Shown: in pieces, positions 27,345-36,735 of the stretch
Position numbering within the stretch: the stretch's first letter is position 1
Layout of the letters: every line of letters starts with the position of its first letter
Source: Pseudomonas sp. B21-048
GTDB lineage: Bacteria > Pseudomonadota > Gammaproteobacteria > Pseudomonadales > Pseudomonadaceae
Assembly (NCBI RefSeq): GCF_024748615.1
Contig: NZ_CP087168.1
Coordinates: forward strand, 4,960,001 to 5,024,000
Length of the DNA: 64,000 bases
Reading direction: 5' to 3'
Notes under the pieces: generated by a model
Seen by the model: only the letters and a program-made list of their open reading frames with translations
Database searches by the model: none
Told to the model about the DNA's origin: nothing
Made by a program: the position numbers and the translations under genes

Positions 27345-27764
27345 TCAGCCCAGTTGGCGCGGAATACAGTAGAGGTAGAACAGCACGGTGGTCGACAGCG
27401 CCAGCAGCACCAATGGAACGGCTTCAAGACCGACGAATACCGCCAGCGCACCGATCCAGGCAGGCAGGCCGGCGACCAGAAACGCGGCGCGGCGTTTTGT
27501 AGCCAGGGCGATCCAGGCGGCGGGTTCTTCAGGGGTATCGAGGGCTTTTTGGGTGGCGATCAGCGCGTGCTTGTAGTCGCCAAAGAACTTCAGACTGACA
27601 AACATCGAGGCCACACCGGCGATGAACAATGGCATGGCCAGCACCGGCAGAATCGCCTCGCTTTGGCCAAATACGCCGTTGATCACCAACAGCGGCAGCA
27701 AGGCCAGCGCCAGGTATTGCCACCAATTGACGGACAATCGTCGCCGTACCTGACCGCGGGTCAC
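27345..27764 (-). CDS. Uncharacterised four-TM membrane protein downstream of ribA
   Basis: The 139-residue protein has four hydrophobic segments (for example [17 protein letters not shown] and [17 protein letters not shown]) with a short cytoplasmic Glu/Lys-rich loop between TM2 and TM3 ([14 protein letters not shown]). I do not recognise a named family. Its start overlaps the ribA stop by 4 nt, so it is co-translated with ribA; a hypothetical gene in this place is conserved in Pseudomonas. No role in flavin metabolism can be inferred from the sequence alone. Confidence 0.8.
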   Translation of the reverse strand: MTRGQVRRRLSVNWWQYLALALLPLLVINGVFGQSEAILPVLAMPLFIAGVASMFVSLKFFGDYKHALIATQKALDTPEEPAAWIALATKRRAAFLVAGLPAWIGALAVFVGLEAVPLVLLALSTTVLFYLYCIPRQLG

Positions 27765-28378
27765 GCCCGATCAACCTCGCCCTGATGCTCATTGCCCATC
27801 ATGTGGTCGAGCTTGCTGGCCTTGGTGGCCAGATAGAGTTTGTTGTGCGGGTTGTGCCCCGTGTGCAACGGCACGCGCTCGGCGACGACGATGCCCATGT
27901 CGGTCAAGGCTTTGACCTTGCGCGGGTTGTTGGTCATCAGACGCAGGGACTTCACGCCCAGGTGCTCCAGCATCGGCAGGCACATGGCGTAGTCGCGCTG
28001 ATCAGCGGCGAAACCCAGACGCTCGTTGGCTTCAACGGTGTCGGCGCCGCCGTCCTGCAATTCATAGGCGCGGATCTTGTTCAACAGGCCAATACCACGA
28101 CCTTCCTGACGCAAGTAGAGCAACACACCACGGCCTTCACGGGCGATCGCCTGCAAGGCTGCCTCGAGTTGCGAACCGCAGTCGCAACGCTGACTGAACA
28201 AGGCATCGCCGGTCAGGCATTCGGAGTGCAACCGGCCGAGTACCGGAGCACCGTCGGCGAACTCACCCAGGCTCAGCACCACGTGCTCGCGCCCGTTCTC
28301 TTCATCGAGAAAGCCATGCATGGTGAATTGCGCAAAAGGCGTTGGCAGCTTGGAAGCGGCGACAAAAACGACAGGCAC
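27761..28378 (-). CDS. ribA: GTP cyclohydrolase II
   Basis: The 205-residue enzyme opens GTP to 2,5-diamino-6-ribosylamino-4-pyrimidinone 5'-phosphate, the entry step of riboflavin synthesis. The zinc ligands lie in [19 protein letters not shown], followed by [11 protein letters not shown] and NNPRKVKAL near the C terminus. The length is standard for free-standing RibA. This active copy complements the RibBA protein at 31874-32965, whose C-terminal half lacks these cysteines. Confidence 0.96.
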   Translation of the reverse strand: MPVVFVAASKLPTPFAQFTMHGFLDEENGREHVVLSLGEFADGAPVLGRLHSECLTGDALFSQRCDCGSQLEAALQAIAREGRGVLLYLRQEGRGIGLLNKIRAYELQDGGADTVEANERLGFAADQRDYAMCLPMLEHLGVKSLRLMTNNPRKVKALTDMGIVVAERVPLHTGHNPHNKLYLATKASKLDHMMGNEHQGEVDRA

Positions 28379-28563
28379 CGATGTGCTCCTGTTCTATAAG
28401 TACTGAGGATTCGCAGAGGCGGCATTGTAACAGCACGCTCCTGCACACGCTTAGGCTGAATTATTGGCTATAACGATCAAAAAGTTTGATATCGAACCCG
28501 CCTGCTCCCTTGTGGAAACGAGCCTGCTCGCTCTCTCAGGGGAGTCCTCGCCAGTCCGCATGA

Positions 28564-29301
28564 TCAGTTCGAGGCGAACGGATAGGGTTGCTTCCAGCGT
28601 TTGAAGATCGGTTTCAGCTGACCGCTTTTTACCAGCAATTCCATCCGCTGGTCGAACAGCACCATCAATTTGCGGGCATTCGGTGTGTCGGCAAAGCACA
28701 GATAAAGCGGCAAATCCACAATGTGCGTGCGGCGAAATTGCGACGGGGCCTTGGCTCGGTTGACGATGGAGTTAACCTCGTCCAGCGCGTCGATGTAGTA
28801 ATCGATGCGGTTGTGAATCAGCATCGAAAGAATCCCGGTACGCCGCACGATTTCGTTGTAGCTCTGCACATTGGGTAAATAATCCTGGAATTTGTAGCCG
28901 CGCACCCAGGCCAATCGATAGCTGCCCAGGGTTTCCAGAGTCGGCGCCGGACTGCTGGCCAAGCCCAATGCATAGATCGGATCGGTATCGAAATGCCAGC
29001 GCGGATAGAGCACATCGCTCACTTCATCCCGATAAGCACCGACACAGGCGTCCACTTCGCCGCGCTGTGCCAGGCCCGTGGAGCGCGTGTAGGGTTCGGT
29101 TCGAATATCCAGTTTGACGCCAGCCGGCTCAAACACTTCGCGCAGCACATCCCAACCCAAACCACGACCATCGGCGTTGGTGAAGTCTTCCCAGGCTTCG
29201 CTGGCCAGATGAATCACAGACGGCGTCGTCGGCGCATCCCCGGCCCGGGCGAGCGAGCAAAACACCGCAAAAACCATTAACAGCAACCCGCTTCGCACCA
29301 T
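28564..29301 (-). CDS. Periplasmic solute-binding protein, family 3 type
   Basis: The ATG at 29301 gives a 245-residue precursor with a signal peptide (MVRSGLLLMVFAVFCSLARAG). The rest resembles family 3 amino-acid-type binding proteins (HLASEAWEDFTNADGRGLGWD, YTRSTGLAQRGEVDACVGAY, KLMVLFDQRMELLVKSGQL). No permease or ATPase gene is adjacent, so it is an orphan. It may serve a distant transporter or act as a periplasmic sensor. It starts 24 nt beyond the pgpA stop and could be the tail of that transcript. Confidence 0.87.
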   Translation of the reverse strand: MVRSGLLLMVFAVFCSLARAGDAPTTPSVIHLASEAWEDFTNADGRGLGWDVLREVFEPAGVKLDIRTEPYTRSTGLAQRGEVDACVGAYRDEVSDVLYPRWHFDTDPIYALGLASSPAPTLETLGSYRLAWVRGYKFQDYLPNVQSYNEIVRRTGILSMLIHNRIDYYIDALDEVNSIVNRAKAPSQFRRTHIVDLPLYLCFADTPNARKLMVLFDQRMELLVKSGQLKPIFKRWKQPYPFASN

Positions 29302-29324
29302 CCGTAGTTCTCTCACTTGACTCC

Positions 29325-29828
29325 TCAGGCAAAAAGCCACACCAGCCCTTGCATCCCCAACCACGCAAACACCCCTGCCAGCACGTCGTCGAGCATGATC
29401 CCGACGCCACCGTGCACGTGCCGATCGATCCAACGAATCGGCCAAGGCTTGAGAATGTCGAAGAAACGGAACATCAGGAACCCCGCCAGCAACCAATACC
29501 AGCCTTCGGGCACCAGCCACAGGGTGATCCACATCCCGACCATTTCGTCCCAGACGATGCCTTCGTGGTCGTGCACGCGTAAATCATCGGCGACCTTACC
29601 GCACAGCCAGAAGCCGAACAACATGGTGATGCCGAGCATCAGCCAATAGCCCCAATCGGGCAGCATCTGCCACAACGGAATAAAGGGTAACGCCACTAAC
29701 GAACCCCAGGTACCCGGCGCTTTTGGCAGGGTGCCCGAGCCGAAGCCGAACGCCAGAAAATGCCAAGGGTTGCGCCAGACCGACGGCGGTACGAACTCCG
29801 CCGGGACCTGTTTGGGATGATCTGTCAC
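29325..29828 (-). CDS. pgpA: Phosphatidylglycerophosphatase A
   Basis: The 167-residue inner-membrane enzyme dephosphorylates phosphatidylglycerophosphate to phosphatidylglycerol. The N-terminal FGFGSGTLPKAPGTWGSL and VHDHEGIVWDEMVGMW segments (acidic metal-binding residues), KPWPIRWIDRHVHGGVGIMLDD and several TM helices define PgpA. The start overlaps the thiL stop by 4 nt; thiL-pgpA coupling is usual in gammaproteobacteria. Confidence 0.95.
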   Translation of the reverse strand: MTDHPKQVPAEFVPPSVWRNPWHFLAFGFGSGTLPKAPGTWGSLVALPFIPLWQMLPDWGYWLMLGITMLFGFWLCGKVADDLRVHDHEGIVWDEMVGMWITLWLVPEGWYWLLAGFLMFRFFDILKPWPIRWIDRHVHGGVGIMLDDVLAGVFAWLGMQGLVWLFA

Positions 29829-30790
29829 GGTGTCTCCCGAAAATGTTGATAACCCCGGATTGGCGGGGTGATGTCGTGTCCGTCGGCATCCAGAAGTGTC
29901 ACGCCCTGCCCTGCTATGACCTGCCCAAGCACATGGATCGGCCAGCCGTCCGCCAGCAACGATGGCAACTCGGCGGGCGGCAAGGTGAAGGCCAGCACGT
30001 AATCGTCACCGCCGCTCAAGGCGGCTTGCTCAGCATCGGACTGACCAAGGAAGGCCAACAGCGCCTTCGACAACGGCAGCTTACTCCTCTCCACCTGAAT
30101 CCCGACTTTCGACGCCAGGGCAATATGCCCGCAGTCGGCGAGCAGGCCGTCGGAGATGTCCAGCGCCGCAGTGGCTCTGCCGCGCAATGCCATGCCCAGA
30201 CCCAGCTGCGGTTGCGGCGACCAGTAATGAGCCCGCAACGGATCAGCAATGGCCGGTTCAGCCATCCGCTGGCCGAGCACCAACGGCAATGCACCCGCGC
30301 CGTTCCCCAGCTCACCGCCCACGCAGAGCAAATCGCCCGGCTGTGCGCCGCTGCGGGTCAACGCCAAGCCGGTTGGCACCCGACCGAATACGGTCATGGT
30401 CAGGCTCAACGGCCCACGAGTGGTATCGCCACCCACCAGCGCCACACCGCAATTTTGCGCCATGAGGTTCAAACCACGGGCGAAGGCTTCCAGCCAATCA
30501 GTGGTCACCGTCGGCAAGGTCAGGGCAAGGGTAAAGGCAATGGGAGCGGCGCCCATGGCGGCCAGATCACTGACCGCCACAGCCAGCGAGCGCTGACCGA
30601 GCAGAAACGGGTCGCAGGGGTCTGCGAAATGCACACCGGCCACGAGTGTGTCGGTGGAAATCGCCAACTGCTCCCCAGGGGGAACAGTCAGCAAGGCGCA
30701 GTCGTCGCCAATCCCCAGAGCAACGCCTTCGCCGCCTTGCGCACAAGGCGCGGCGGCGAAGAAATTGCGGATCAGCTCAAACTCGCCCAT
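29825..30790 (-). CDS. thiL: Thiamine-monophosphate kinase
   Basis: The 321-residue ATP-dependent kinase converts thiamine phosphate to the active cofactor thiamine diphosphate. It carries the PurM-like fold motifs GEFELIRNFF at the N terminus, GIGDDCALL (Mg/ATP Asp pair), STDTLVAGVHF, ALVGGDTTRGPLS and LDISDGLLADCGHIA. The length is standard. It lies 18 nt after nusB, in the rib-nusB-thiL-pgpA operon. Confidence 0.96.
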   Translation of the reverse strand: MGEFELIRNFFAAAPCAQGGEGVALGIGDDCALLTVPPGEQLAISTDTLVAGVHFADPCDPFLLGQRSLAVAVSDLAAMGAAPIAFTLALTLPTVTTDWLEAFARGLNLMAQNCGVALVGGDTTRGPLSLTMTVFGRVPTGLALTRSGAQPGDLLCVGGELGNGAGALPLVLGQRMAEPAIADPLRAHYWSPQPQLGLGMALRGRATAALDISDGLLADCGHIALASKVGIQVERSKLPLSKALLAFLGQSDAEQAALSGGDDYVLAFTLPPAELPSLLADGWPIHVLGQVIAGQGVTLLDADGHDITPPIRGYQHFRETP

Positions 30791-30808
30791 CGCAAACTCA
30801 AGCGCTGG

Positions 30809-31309
30809 TTAGCGCTTGAACGCCTTCACTTCAGCTTCACGCAGACGCGGGGCCAGCTTGTCGAGCACACCGTTGACGAACTTGTGGCCATCGGTGGAAC
30901 CGAAGACCTTGGCCAGTTCGATACCTTCGTTGATCACAACGCGGTACGGCACATCAACGCGCTCGAGCAGCTCCCAGGTAGACAGGCGCAGAACCGCCAG
31001 TTCAACCGGGTCCAGCTCTTCGATGGTGATGTCCAGGCATGGCGCCAGTGCGGCGTCGATCCGGTCCTTCTGAGCCGGAACCCCATGCAGGATTTCGCGG
31101 AAGTAGGCGCCGTCGACATCGCTGAAATCGTTATCGACCCGAAACTGCGCTTCGATCTCGTTCAGCGATTGCTTGGCCATATGCCATTGGTACAGCGCCT
31201 GAGTCGCGAGCTGACGGGCTTCGCGACGCTTGACGCTTTTCGATGGCTTGCCGGCATCCGCAGGCTTTGGATCGCGCGGGTTGAAACGATCGCTATCGTC
31301 GCTAATCAC
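30809..31309 (-). CDS. nusB: Transcription antitermination factor NusB
   Basis: The 166-residue all-helical RNA-binding protein forms a complex with NusE (S10) at boxA during rRNA antitermination. An Arg-rich N-terminal helix ([18 protein letters not shown]) and the C-terminal [19 protein letters not shown] with [14 protein letters not shown] are diagnostic. It overlaps the ribH stop by 4 nt, the standard ribH-nusB coupling. Confidence 0.96.
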   Translation of the reverse strand: MISDDSDRFNPRDPKPADAGKPSKSVKRREARQLATQALYQWHMAKQSLNEIEAQFRVDNDFSDVDGAYFREILHGVPAQKDRIDAALAPCLDITIEELDPVELAVLRLSTWELLERVDVPYRVVINEGIELAKVFGSTDGHKFVNGVLDKLAPRLREAEVKAFKR

Positions 31310-31782
31310 TTGGCCTCCAACTGCGCCAGCAGGCTGACCATTTCCAGGGCGGACAGGGCAGCTTCAGCACCTTTGTTACCGGCCTTGGTGCCGGAACGTT
31401 CGATGGCTTGTTCGATGGAATCAACGGTCAGTACGCCGAAAGCGACCGGTACGCCGAACTCCATGGACACCTGGGCCAGGCCCTTGGTGCATTCGCCAGC
31501 CACGTATTCGAAGTGCGGAGTACCGCCACGAATGACTGCGCCCAAGGCGATGATTGCCGCGAACTCGCCCTTCTGAGCGACTTTCTGCGCAACCAGCGGG
31601 ATTTCGAAGGCGCCAGGCGCACGGATGATGGTGATGTCGCTTTCGCTCACGCCATGGCGAACCAGGGCATCAACTGCACCGCTGACCAGGCTTTCAACGA
31701 CGAAGCTGTTGAAACGGCCCACTACCAAAGCGTAGCGGCCTTTAGGGGCGATGAAGGTACCTTCGATGGTCTTCAGGGTCAT
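31306..31782 (-). CDS. ribH: 6,7-dimethyl-8-ribityllumazine synthase
   Basis: The 158-residue enzyme condenses 5-amino-6-ribitylaminouracil with dihydroxybutanone phosphate and forms large icosahedral or decameric assemblies. Family motifs are [55 protein letters not shown] (catalytic His) and [17 protein letters not shown]. The length is standard. It lies 91 nt after ribBA and overlaps nusB. Confidence 0.96.
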   Translation of the reverse strand: MTLKTIEGTFIAPKGRYALVVGRFNSFVVESLVSGAVDALVRHGVSESDITIIRAPGAFEIPLVAQKVAQKGEFAAIIALGAVIRGGTPHFEYVAGECTKGLAQVSMEFGVPVAFGVLTVDSIEQAIERSGTKAGNKGAEAALSALEMVSLLAQLEAK

Positions 31783-31873
31783 TCGTTAGATCTCTTAAAG
31801 AGCCGGGACGCGTTTTCTACGCGTCCCTCAGTGATGTGTTAACCGCGAATACAGGCCCGCAAATTGCCGGTCA

Positions 31874-32965
31874 TTATTCGGAGGGCACGTATTCTACAAC
31901 TTCCAGATCGAAACCGGATATCGCATTAAATTTCATCGGCGCACTCATCAGGCGCATTTTGCGCACGCCCAGGTCCCGTAGGATCTGCGAACCGGCACCG
32001 ACGATGCTGTAGGTGGTCGGTTTTTTCACTGCGCTGTGATCCGCGGTTTCGCGGATATGCGCCAGCAACACGTCGCCATCGAGCGGGTGACCGAGCAACA
32101 GCACCACGCCGCTGCCAGCCTCGGCAACCGCAGCCATGGCGGCGCGCAGGCTCCAGCGGCCCGGTTGTTTGACCATCAACAGGTCACGCAGCGGGTCCAT
32201 GTTGTGCACCCGGACCAGCGTCGGCTCTTCGGCGCACACGGTGCCCAGGGTCAGGGCCATGTGCACGTCGCCTTCCACCGAATCACGATAGGTCACCAGG
32301 TTGAACTGGCCCAGTTCGCTGTCCAGCGGCTGCTCGGCAATCCGCTGAACGGTACGTTCGTGGATCATCCGGTAGTGAATCAGGTCGGCGATGGTGCCGA
32401 TCTTGATGTTGTGTTCGGCGGCAAACGCTTCGAGTTCGGCGCGACGGGACATGGTGCCATCGTCGTTCATCACTTCGCAGATCACACCGCTCGGCTCGAA
32501 ACCGGCCATGCGCGCCAGGTCGCAGGCCGCTTCGGTGTGACCGGCGCGGGCCAGCGTACCGCCGGCCTGGGCCATCAGCGGGAAGATGTGGCCGGGGCTA
32601 ACGATGTCTTCAGCCTTGGCGTCTTTGGCGGCAGCGGCTTGCACGGTGCGCGCACGGTCGGCCGCGGAGATACCGGTGGTCACGCCTTCGGCGGCTTCGA
32701 TGGACACGGTGAACTTGGTGCCGAAACCGGAACCGTTTCGTGGTGCCATCAACGGCAGCTTGAGCAGTTCGCAGCGCTCGCGGCTCATCGGCATGCAGAT
32801 CAGGCCACGGGCGTGCTTGGCCATGAAATTGATGTGTTCAGGCTGGCAGCACTCGGCGGCCATGATCAGGTCGCCTTCGTTCTCGCGGTCTTCGTCATCC
32901 ATGAGGATGACCATCTTGCCTTGGCGGATGTCTTCAACCAGTTCTTCGATGCTATTGAGCGCCAC
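31874..32965 (-). CDS. ribBA: Dihydroxybutanone phosphate synthase with degenerate GTP-cyclohydrolase-II-like C terminus
   Basis: Residues 1-200 are a complete RibB domain (MDDEDRENEGDLIMAAE, ARGLICMPMS, TGISAADRARTV, GHTEAACDLARMAG) making 3,4-dihydroxy-2-butanone 4-phosphate from ribulose 5-phosphate. Residues 205-363 follow the RibA fold (NLVTYRDSVEGDVHMAL) but lack the zinc-binding Cys cluster (C...CDC) seen in the separate ribA gene. GTP cyclohydrolase activity is therefore not expected. This form is common in Pseudomonas. Confidence 0.95.
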   Translation of the reverse strand: MALNSIEELVEDIRQGKMVILMDDEDRENEGDLIMAAECCQPEHINFMAKHARGLICMPMSRERCELLKLPLMAPRNGSGFGTKFTVSIEAAEGVTTGISAADRARTVQAAAAKDAKAEDIVSPGHIFPLMAQAGGTLARAGHTEAACDLARMAGFEPSGVICEVMNDDGTMSRRAELEAFAAEHNIKIGTIADLIHYRMIHERTVQRIAEQPLDSELGQFNLVTYRDSVEGDVHMALTLGTVCAEEPTLVRVHNMDPLRDLLMVKQPGRWSLRAAMAAVAEAGSGVVLLLGHPLDGDVLLAHIRETADHSAVKKPTTYSIVGAGSQILRDLGVRKMRLMSAPMKFNAISGFDLEVVEYVPSE

Positions 32966-32996
32966 AAGGCACCCCCCTTCTTTCGAAATTTGAGCT

Positions 32997-33677
32997 TCAG
33001 GATTTGAGGTAGCCGTTTTGGGCCAGAAAGCTTTCAGTAATGGTGCTGCCAGGCCGTTGCGAAGAGTCGCTTGGCTCTGCGGCCTTGTCGCCGAGCAGAA
33101 GGCGCTCCAGATAACGTGCCAGCAAGTCGACTTCCAGGTTCACCCGACGACCAGGCTGGTACGACGCCATGATGGTTTCGCTCAGGGTGTGCGGAATGAT
33201 GGTCAGCAAGAACTCGGCGCCATCGACCGCGTTCACGGTCAGGCTGGTGCCGTCGACGGTGATCGAGCCTTTATGGGCAATGTACTTGGCCAGGTCTTTC
33301 GGGGCACGGATGCGAAATTCCACGGCGCGGGCATTTTCGGTGCGGGCAACCACTTCGCCTACGCCATCGACATGACCGCTGACCAGATGCCCGCCGAGAC
33401 GGGTGGTCGGGGTCAGGGCTTTTTCCAGATTCACCGGGCTGCCGCTTTTGAGGTCATTCATTGCGGTGCAGTCGAGGGTTTCGCGACTGACGTCCGCCGC
33501 AAAGCCATTGCCCGGCAATTCAACCGCGGTCAAGCACACGCCGTTGACCGCAATGCTGTCGCCCAGCTTTACGTCGCTCAGGTCGAGCTTGCCGGTTTCT
33601 ACGTAAACCCGCACATCTCCGCCTTTTGGGGTCAATGCACGAATACTGCCGATGGATTCGATGATGCCGGTAAACAT
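32997..33677 (-). CDS. ribE: Riboflavin synthase, alpha subunit
   Basis: The 226-residue enzyme dismutates two lumazines to riboflavin. It begins with the classic MFTGIIESIG, and the internal duplication of two lumazine-binding beta-barrels is visible: GDSIAVNGVCLTAVEL in the first half, GSITVDGTSLTVNAVDG in the second, with LGGHLVSGHVDGVGEV between. The C-terminal ~25 residues are a short Ser-rich extension. It lies 47 nt after ribD and 31 nt before ribBA. The same gene is called ribC in some genomes. Confidence 0.96.
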   Translation of the reverse strand: MFTGIIESIGSIRALTPKGGDVRVYVETGKLDLSDVKLGDSIAVNGVCLTAVELPGNGFAADVSRETLDCTAMNDLKSGSPVNLEKALTPTTRLGGHLVSGHVDGVGEVVARTENARAVEFRIRAPKDLAKYIAHKGSITVDGTSLTVNAVDGAEFLLTIIPHTLSETIMASYQPGRRVNLEVDLLARYLERLLLGDKAAEPSDSSQRPGSTITESFLAQNGYLKS

Positions 33678-33724
33678 GGAGTCCTCCTCGAGAACAGAGC
33701 CAGCGCTAGAGCAATGGCCAGGAA

Positions 33725-34858
33725 TTATACGCTCGCCGATGGCACAGGGATGGCAGTGACTCGCCAGTCATCGCCAACCGCGCGGATTTCGGTGATTTTG
33801 AGCTCGGGTGCGTCTTTCATCTGTGCCAGTGGCCAGTCCAGCAAGGGGCGGGCCGAGGAGCCGAGAAACGTGCCGGCGATGAATATCTGGAATTCGTCCA
33901 CCAGCCCTAGCTGGGCAAACGCGCCAGCCAGTCGCGGGCCGGCTTCGACCAGCACGTCATTGACGCCACGGTTGGCGAGTTCGACCAGCAACTGATGCAG
34001 ATCGACCTGACCGTCATCGCCCGGCACAATCAGGCATTCCGGCCCGTTGGCGTACTGTTCTTCCACCGCCACACACGTGGCGACCAGTGCGGGACCGGCC
34101 TTGAAGAACGGTACATCCAGCGGCACCCGCAGGCGACCGTCGATCAGCACGCGAAGCGGCGGGCGACTCATGACCAGCGCGGTTTGCTCAGCGTCCAGAC
34201 CCAATTCGTCGGCACGCACGGTCAAACGCGCATTGTCCGCCAGTACCGTGTCGGCGCCAGTCAGCACCACGCTGGCCTCGGCGCGCAAACGCTGTACCGC
34301 CGAACGCGCCGCCGGCCCGGTGATCCACTGGCTCTCGCCGCTTTCCATCGCCGTGCGACCGTCGAGGCTCATCGCCAACTTGACCCGCACGAACGGCAAG
34401 CCGTGTTCCATGCGTTTGAGGAAGCCTTGATTGAGCTTGCGTGCCTCGCCTTCCAGCACACCGCTGTCGGTGGCGATACCAGCCTGAGCCAGACGTTGCA
34501 AACCGCGACCGGCGACTTCCGGGTTTGGGTCCTGCATCGCCGCAACGACGCGCGCCACACCGGCATTCACCAGCGCATCGGCGCAGGGCGGCGTACGGCC
34601 GTGGTGGCTGCAAGGCTCAAGCGTCACGTAAGCCGTGGCGCCCCGCGCCTTGTCGCCAGCGGCGAGCAACGCGTGGACTTCGGCGTGGGGCTCGCCGGTA
34701 CGCACATGCCAGCCTTCGCCGACAATCTGCCCGTCACGCACCACCACGCAGCCAACCCGGGGGTTGGGGTGGGTTGTGTAATGACCTTTGCGTGCCAGTT
34801 CCAGGGCCCGGGCCATGTAATGCGCGTCGAGGATGGCTTGTTCGGAAGAAGTGGTCAT
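33725..34858 (-). CDS. ribD: Bifunctional pyrimidine deaminase/reductase
   Basis: The 377-residue protein catalyses the deamination and side-chain reduction steps of riboflavin synthesis. The deaminase zinc motif is [10 protein letters not shown] followed by [17 protein letters not shown] in the first 100 residues. The NADPH reductase domain follows from about residue 150 ([33 protein letters not shown]). Its start overlaps the nrdR stop by 4 nt, the usual nrdR-ribD arrangement. Confidence 0.96.
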   Translation of the reverse strand: MTTSSEQAILDAHYMARALELARKGHYTTHPNPRVGCVVVRDGQIVGEGWHVRTGEPHAEVHALLAAGDKARGATAYVTLEPCSHHGRTPPCADALVNAGVARVVAAMQDPNPEVAGRGLQRLAQAGIATDSGVLEGEARKLNQGFLKRMEHGLPFVRVKLAMSLDGRTAMESGESQWITGPAARSAVQRLRAEASVVLTGADTVLADNARLTVRADELGLDAEQTALVMSRPPLRVLIDGRLRVPLDVPFFKAGPALVATCVAVEEQYANGPECLIVPGDDGQVDLHQLLVELANRGVNDVLVEAGPRLAGAFAQLGLVDEFQIFIAGTFLGSSARPLLDWPLAQMKDAPELKITEIRAVGDDWRVTAIPVPSASV

Positions 34859-35319
34859 TCTTTCACCGGTTCACGGGCGAGGCGATCGATCTCTTCGCGG
34901 AACTCGTTGAGGTCCTGGAAGCGTCGGTACACCGAAGCGAAGCGGATATAGGCGACTTCATCAAGCTTCTTCAGCTCCTCCATCACCAGTTCGCCGACCA
35001 CGAGAGACTTAACCTCGCGTTCGCCGGTGGCACGCAGCTTATGTTTGATGTGCACCAGCGACGACTCGAGGCGCTCGACACTCACCGGACGCTTCTCCAG
35101 CGCCCGCTGCATGCCGGCGCGCAGTTTTTCTTCGTCGAACGGCTGGCGACTGCCGTCGGTTTTGATCAGGCGCGGCAACACCAGTTCAGCGGTTTCGAAC
35201 GTCGTGAAACGTTCGCCGCAGGCCAGGCATTCACGCCGGCGGCGCACCTGTTCGCCCTCGGCGACCAGACGCGAGTCGATGACCTTGGTGTCGTTGGCAC
35301 CGCAGAAGGGACAGTGCAT
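34855..35319 (-). CDS. nrdR: Transcriptional repressor NrdR
   Basis: The ATG at 35319 gives 154 residues starting [18 protein letters not shown], a zinc ribbon with two Cys pairs ([12 protein letters not shown]), then an ATP-cone domain ([20 protein letters not shown]). NrdR senses dATP/ATP and represses ribonucleotide reductase genes by binding NrdR boxes. The open frame extends to 35421 but that part is not protein-like. It overlaps ribD by 4 nt. Confidence 0.96.
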   Translation of the reverse strand: MHCPFCGANDTKVIDSRLVAEGEQVRRRRECLACGERFTTFETAELVLPRLIKTDGSRQPFDEEKLRAGMQRALEKRPVSVERLESSLVHIKHKLRATGEREVKSLVVGELVMEELKKLDEVAYIRFASVYRRFQDLNEFREEIDRLAREPVKE

Positions 35320-35436
35320 GGTGGCAGGCAACAAAAAATGGGAGGGCCATGGTAGCGCATCCCCGTGGCAAGACAAGCCATAGGGTTTGCGGTATACAGA
35401 CTGGCTGTATATGGATTTCACTTGCTGGAGCCGCCA

Positions 35437-35901
35437 ATGTCTTTACGCCCCCTCATTTTGCTCAGTCTTTTCAGCCTGTTGGTGGCCTGTGGCAGCGATG
35501 CGCCCAAGCCCCAGCCGCCAACGCCCGGCCCTGCACCACAACAGGCGCAGAAGAAAGCCAAGGCATCGACCGAGCTCGGCCCCCTGCCGGCTTATCAACG
35601 TGAATTGAGCGGCACACTGCAGGGCGTGCCGGCCGGTGCCGAAGTCGAACTGGCGTTGCTGGTGATCGACGAAAAGGATCGTCCACAACTATTGCTCGCC
35701 AGTTCCAACCTGATCGGTACCAATCAAGCTTTGCCGTTTCGCCTGCGCTTCAACCCTGAATCCTTTCCGGCCGGCGCCCGCGTCGAGCTTCGCGGCCGCG
35801 CCAGTCAGTCAGGGCAGTTGATCCTGCATCTGCCGGCGCAAATGATCACACAGCCAACCACCCAGGCATTGGGTCAGCTGCAATTCGTCAAAGCACCATG
35901 A
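35437..35901 (+). CDS. YbaY-family lipoprotein
   Basis: The ATG at 35437 has GGAG 8 nt upstream and gives 154 residues. The signal peptide ends in a lipobox ([16 protein letters not shown]), followed by a Pro/Gln-rich linker and a beta-sandwich domain of the YbaY/DUF306-like kind ([22 protein letters not shown]). Such lipoproteins are envelope-located; YbaY of E. coli is linked to glycine-zipper lipoprotein stress phenotypes only indirectly. The stop overlaps the next gene's start by 4 nt. Confidence 0.8.
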   Translation: MSLRPLILLSLFSLLVACGSDAPKPQPPTPGPAPQQAQKKAKASTELGPLPAYQRELSGTLQGVPAGAEVELALLVIDEKDRPQLLLASSNLIGTNQALPFRLRFNPESFPAGARVELRGRASQSGQLILHLPAQMITQPTTQALGQLQFVKAP

Positions 35902-36554
35902 TTGCACCGCTCGACCTGCAACAGGCGTTAAGCGAACTGCTCGGCGATGCACAGCTTGTCGCCTGTGAGTTGCCAGACACCGAGCTGAAACTCTGGCTGA
36001 TCGACGGCGACAATATGGACCGTGCCTTCAGCCCGGAAGAAACCCGGCGGATTCTCCACGAGCCGCCGTACTGGAGTTTCTGCTGGGCCAGTGGGCTGGC
36101 CGTGGCTCGCTATCTCGCCGAGCACCCGCAATGGGTCGAAGGTAAACGGGTGCTGGATTTCGGCGCCGGCTCAGGGGTGGCCGGGATTGCGGCGGTGAAA
36201 GCCGGGGCACTGGAAGTGGTGGCCTGTGACCTGGACCCGCTGGCGATTGCCGCGTGTCGGGCGAATGCCGAACTCAATGGCGTGCAGCTCAGCTACTCGA
36301 CAGACTTTTTCGCCGAGGCGGATCGGTTTGATCTGATTCTGGTGGCCGATGTGTTGTACGACCGGGCGAATCTGCCGCTACTTGACGAGTTTCTCAGCCG
36401 TGGCCAGGAAGCCTTGGTGGCGGATTCGCGCGTGAGGGATTTTTGCCATCCCTTGTATCGGCGCATTGAAATGCTGGAAGCGATGACCTTGCCGGATCTG
36501 GCCGAGCCCGAAGAGTTTCGGTATGTGAGCCTCTACCACGCCACCCGGACATGA
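35898..36554 (+). CDS. Class I SAM-dependent methyltransferase (ETFB-lysine/PrmA-like)
   Basis: The 218-residue protein has the glycine-rich SAM motif VLDFGAGSGVAGIAAVKAG (about residues 86-104), the acidic motif VVACDLDPLAIAACRANAE and post-motif DLILVADVLYD. The order resembles the METTL/ETFB-lysine and nicotinamide-N-methylase-like group, close to the ribosomal L11 methyltransferase fold. The substrate is probably a protein side chain but cannot be named. Its start overlaps the lipoprotein stop; its last codons overlap the first bases of a REP palindrome. Confidence 0.85.
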   Translation: MIAPLDLQQALSELLGDAQLVACELPDTELKLWLIDGDNMDRAFSPEETRRILHEPPYWSFCWASGLAVARYLAEHPQWVEGKRVLDFGAGSGVAGIAAVKAGALEVVACDLDPLAIAACRANAELNGVQLSYSTDFFAEADRFDLILVADVLYDRANLPLLDEFLSRGQEALVADSRVRDFCHPLYRRIEMLEAMTLPDLAEPEEFRYVSLYHATRT

Positions 36555-36664
36555 TCGTTCCCACGCTCCGCGTGGGAATGCCTCCAGTGACGCTCTGCGT
36601 TACGCGGTACGAAGGGACGCGGAGCGTCCCGGGCTGCATTCCCACGCGGAGCATGGGAACGATC
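36553..36664. repeat. REP-like paired palindrome
   Basis: GATCGTTCCCACGCTCCGCG and the next bases (36553-36581) are matched by the reverse complement at 36636-36664 with one mismatch in 29. Between them lies an inner GGGACGC/GCGTCCC stem. This is a widespread Pseudomonas REP/BIME type and could stabilise or terminate the upstream mRNA. Confidence 0.8.
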
Positions 36665-36735
36665 AGTGTTACGGCTTTCAGTAGCCCCTCGCGAAGCCTT
36701 ATAGTGACCACATTCACGCTTTTACGAGATCCCCC

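Noticed and set aside
29723..31576. A 617-codon open frame on the plus strand across pgpA, thiL and nusB
   Set aside because: Gln/Arg-rich translation without family features, covering three certain genes in the other direction.
31874..35319. Possible FMN riboswitch upstream of the riboflavin genes
   Set aside because: The leaders visible here (33-91 nt between genes, short gap before nrdR) are too short for the RFN element and its conserved sequences were not seen.
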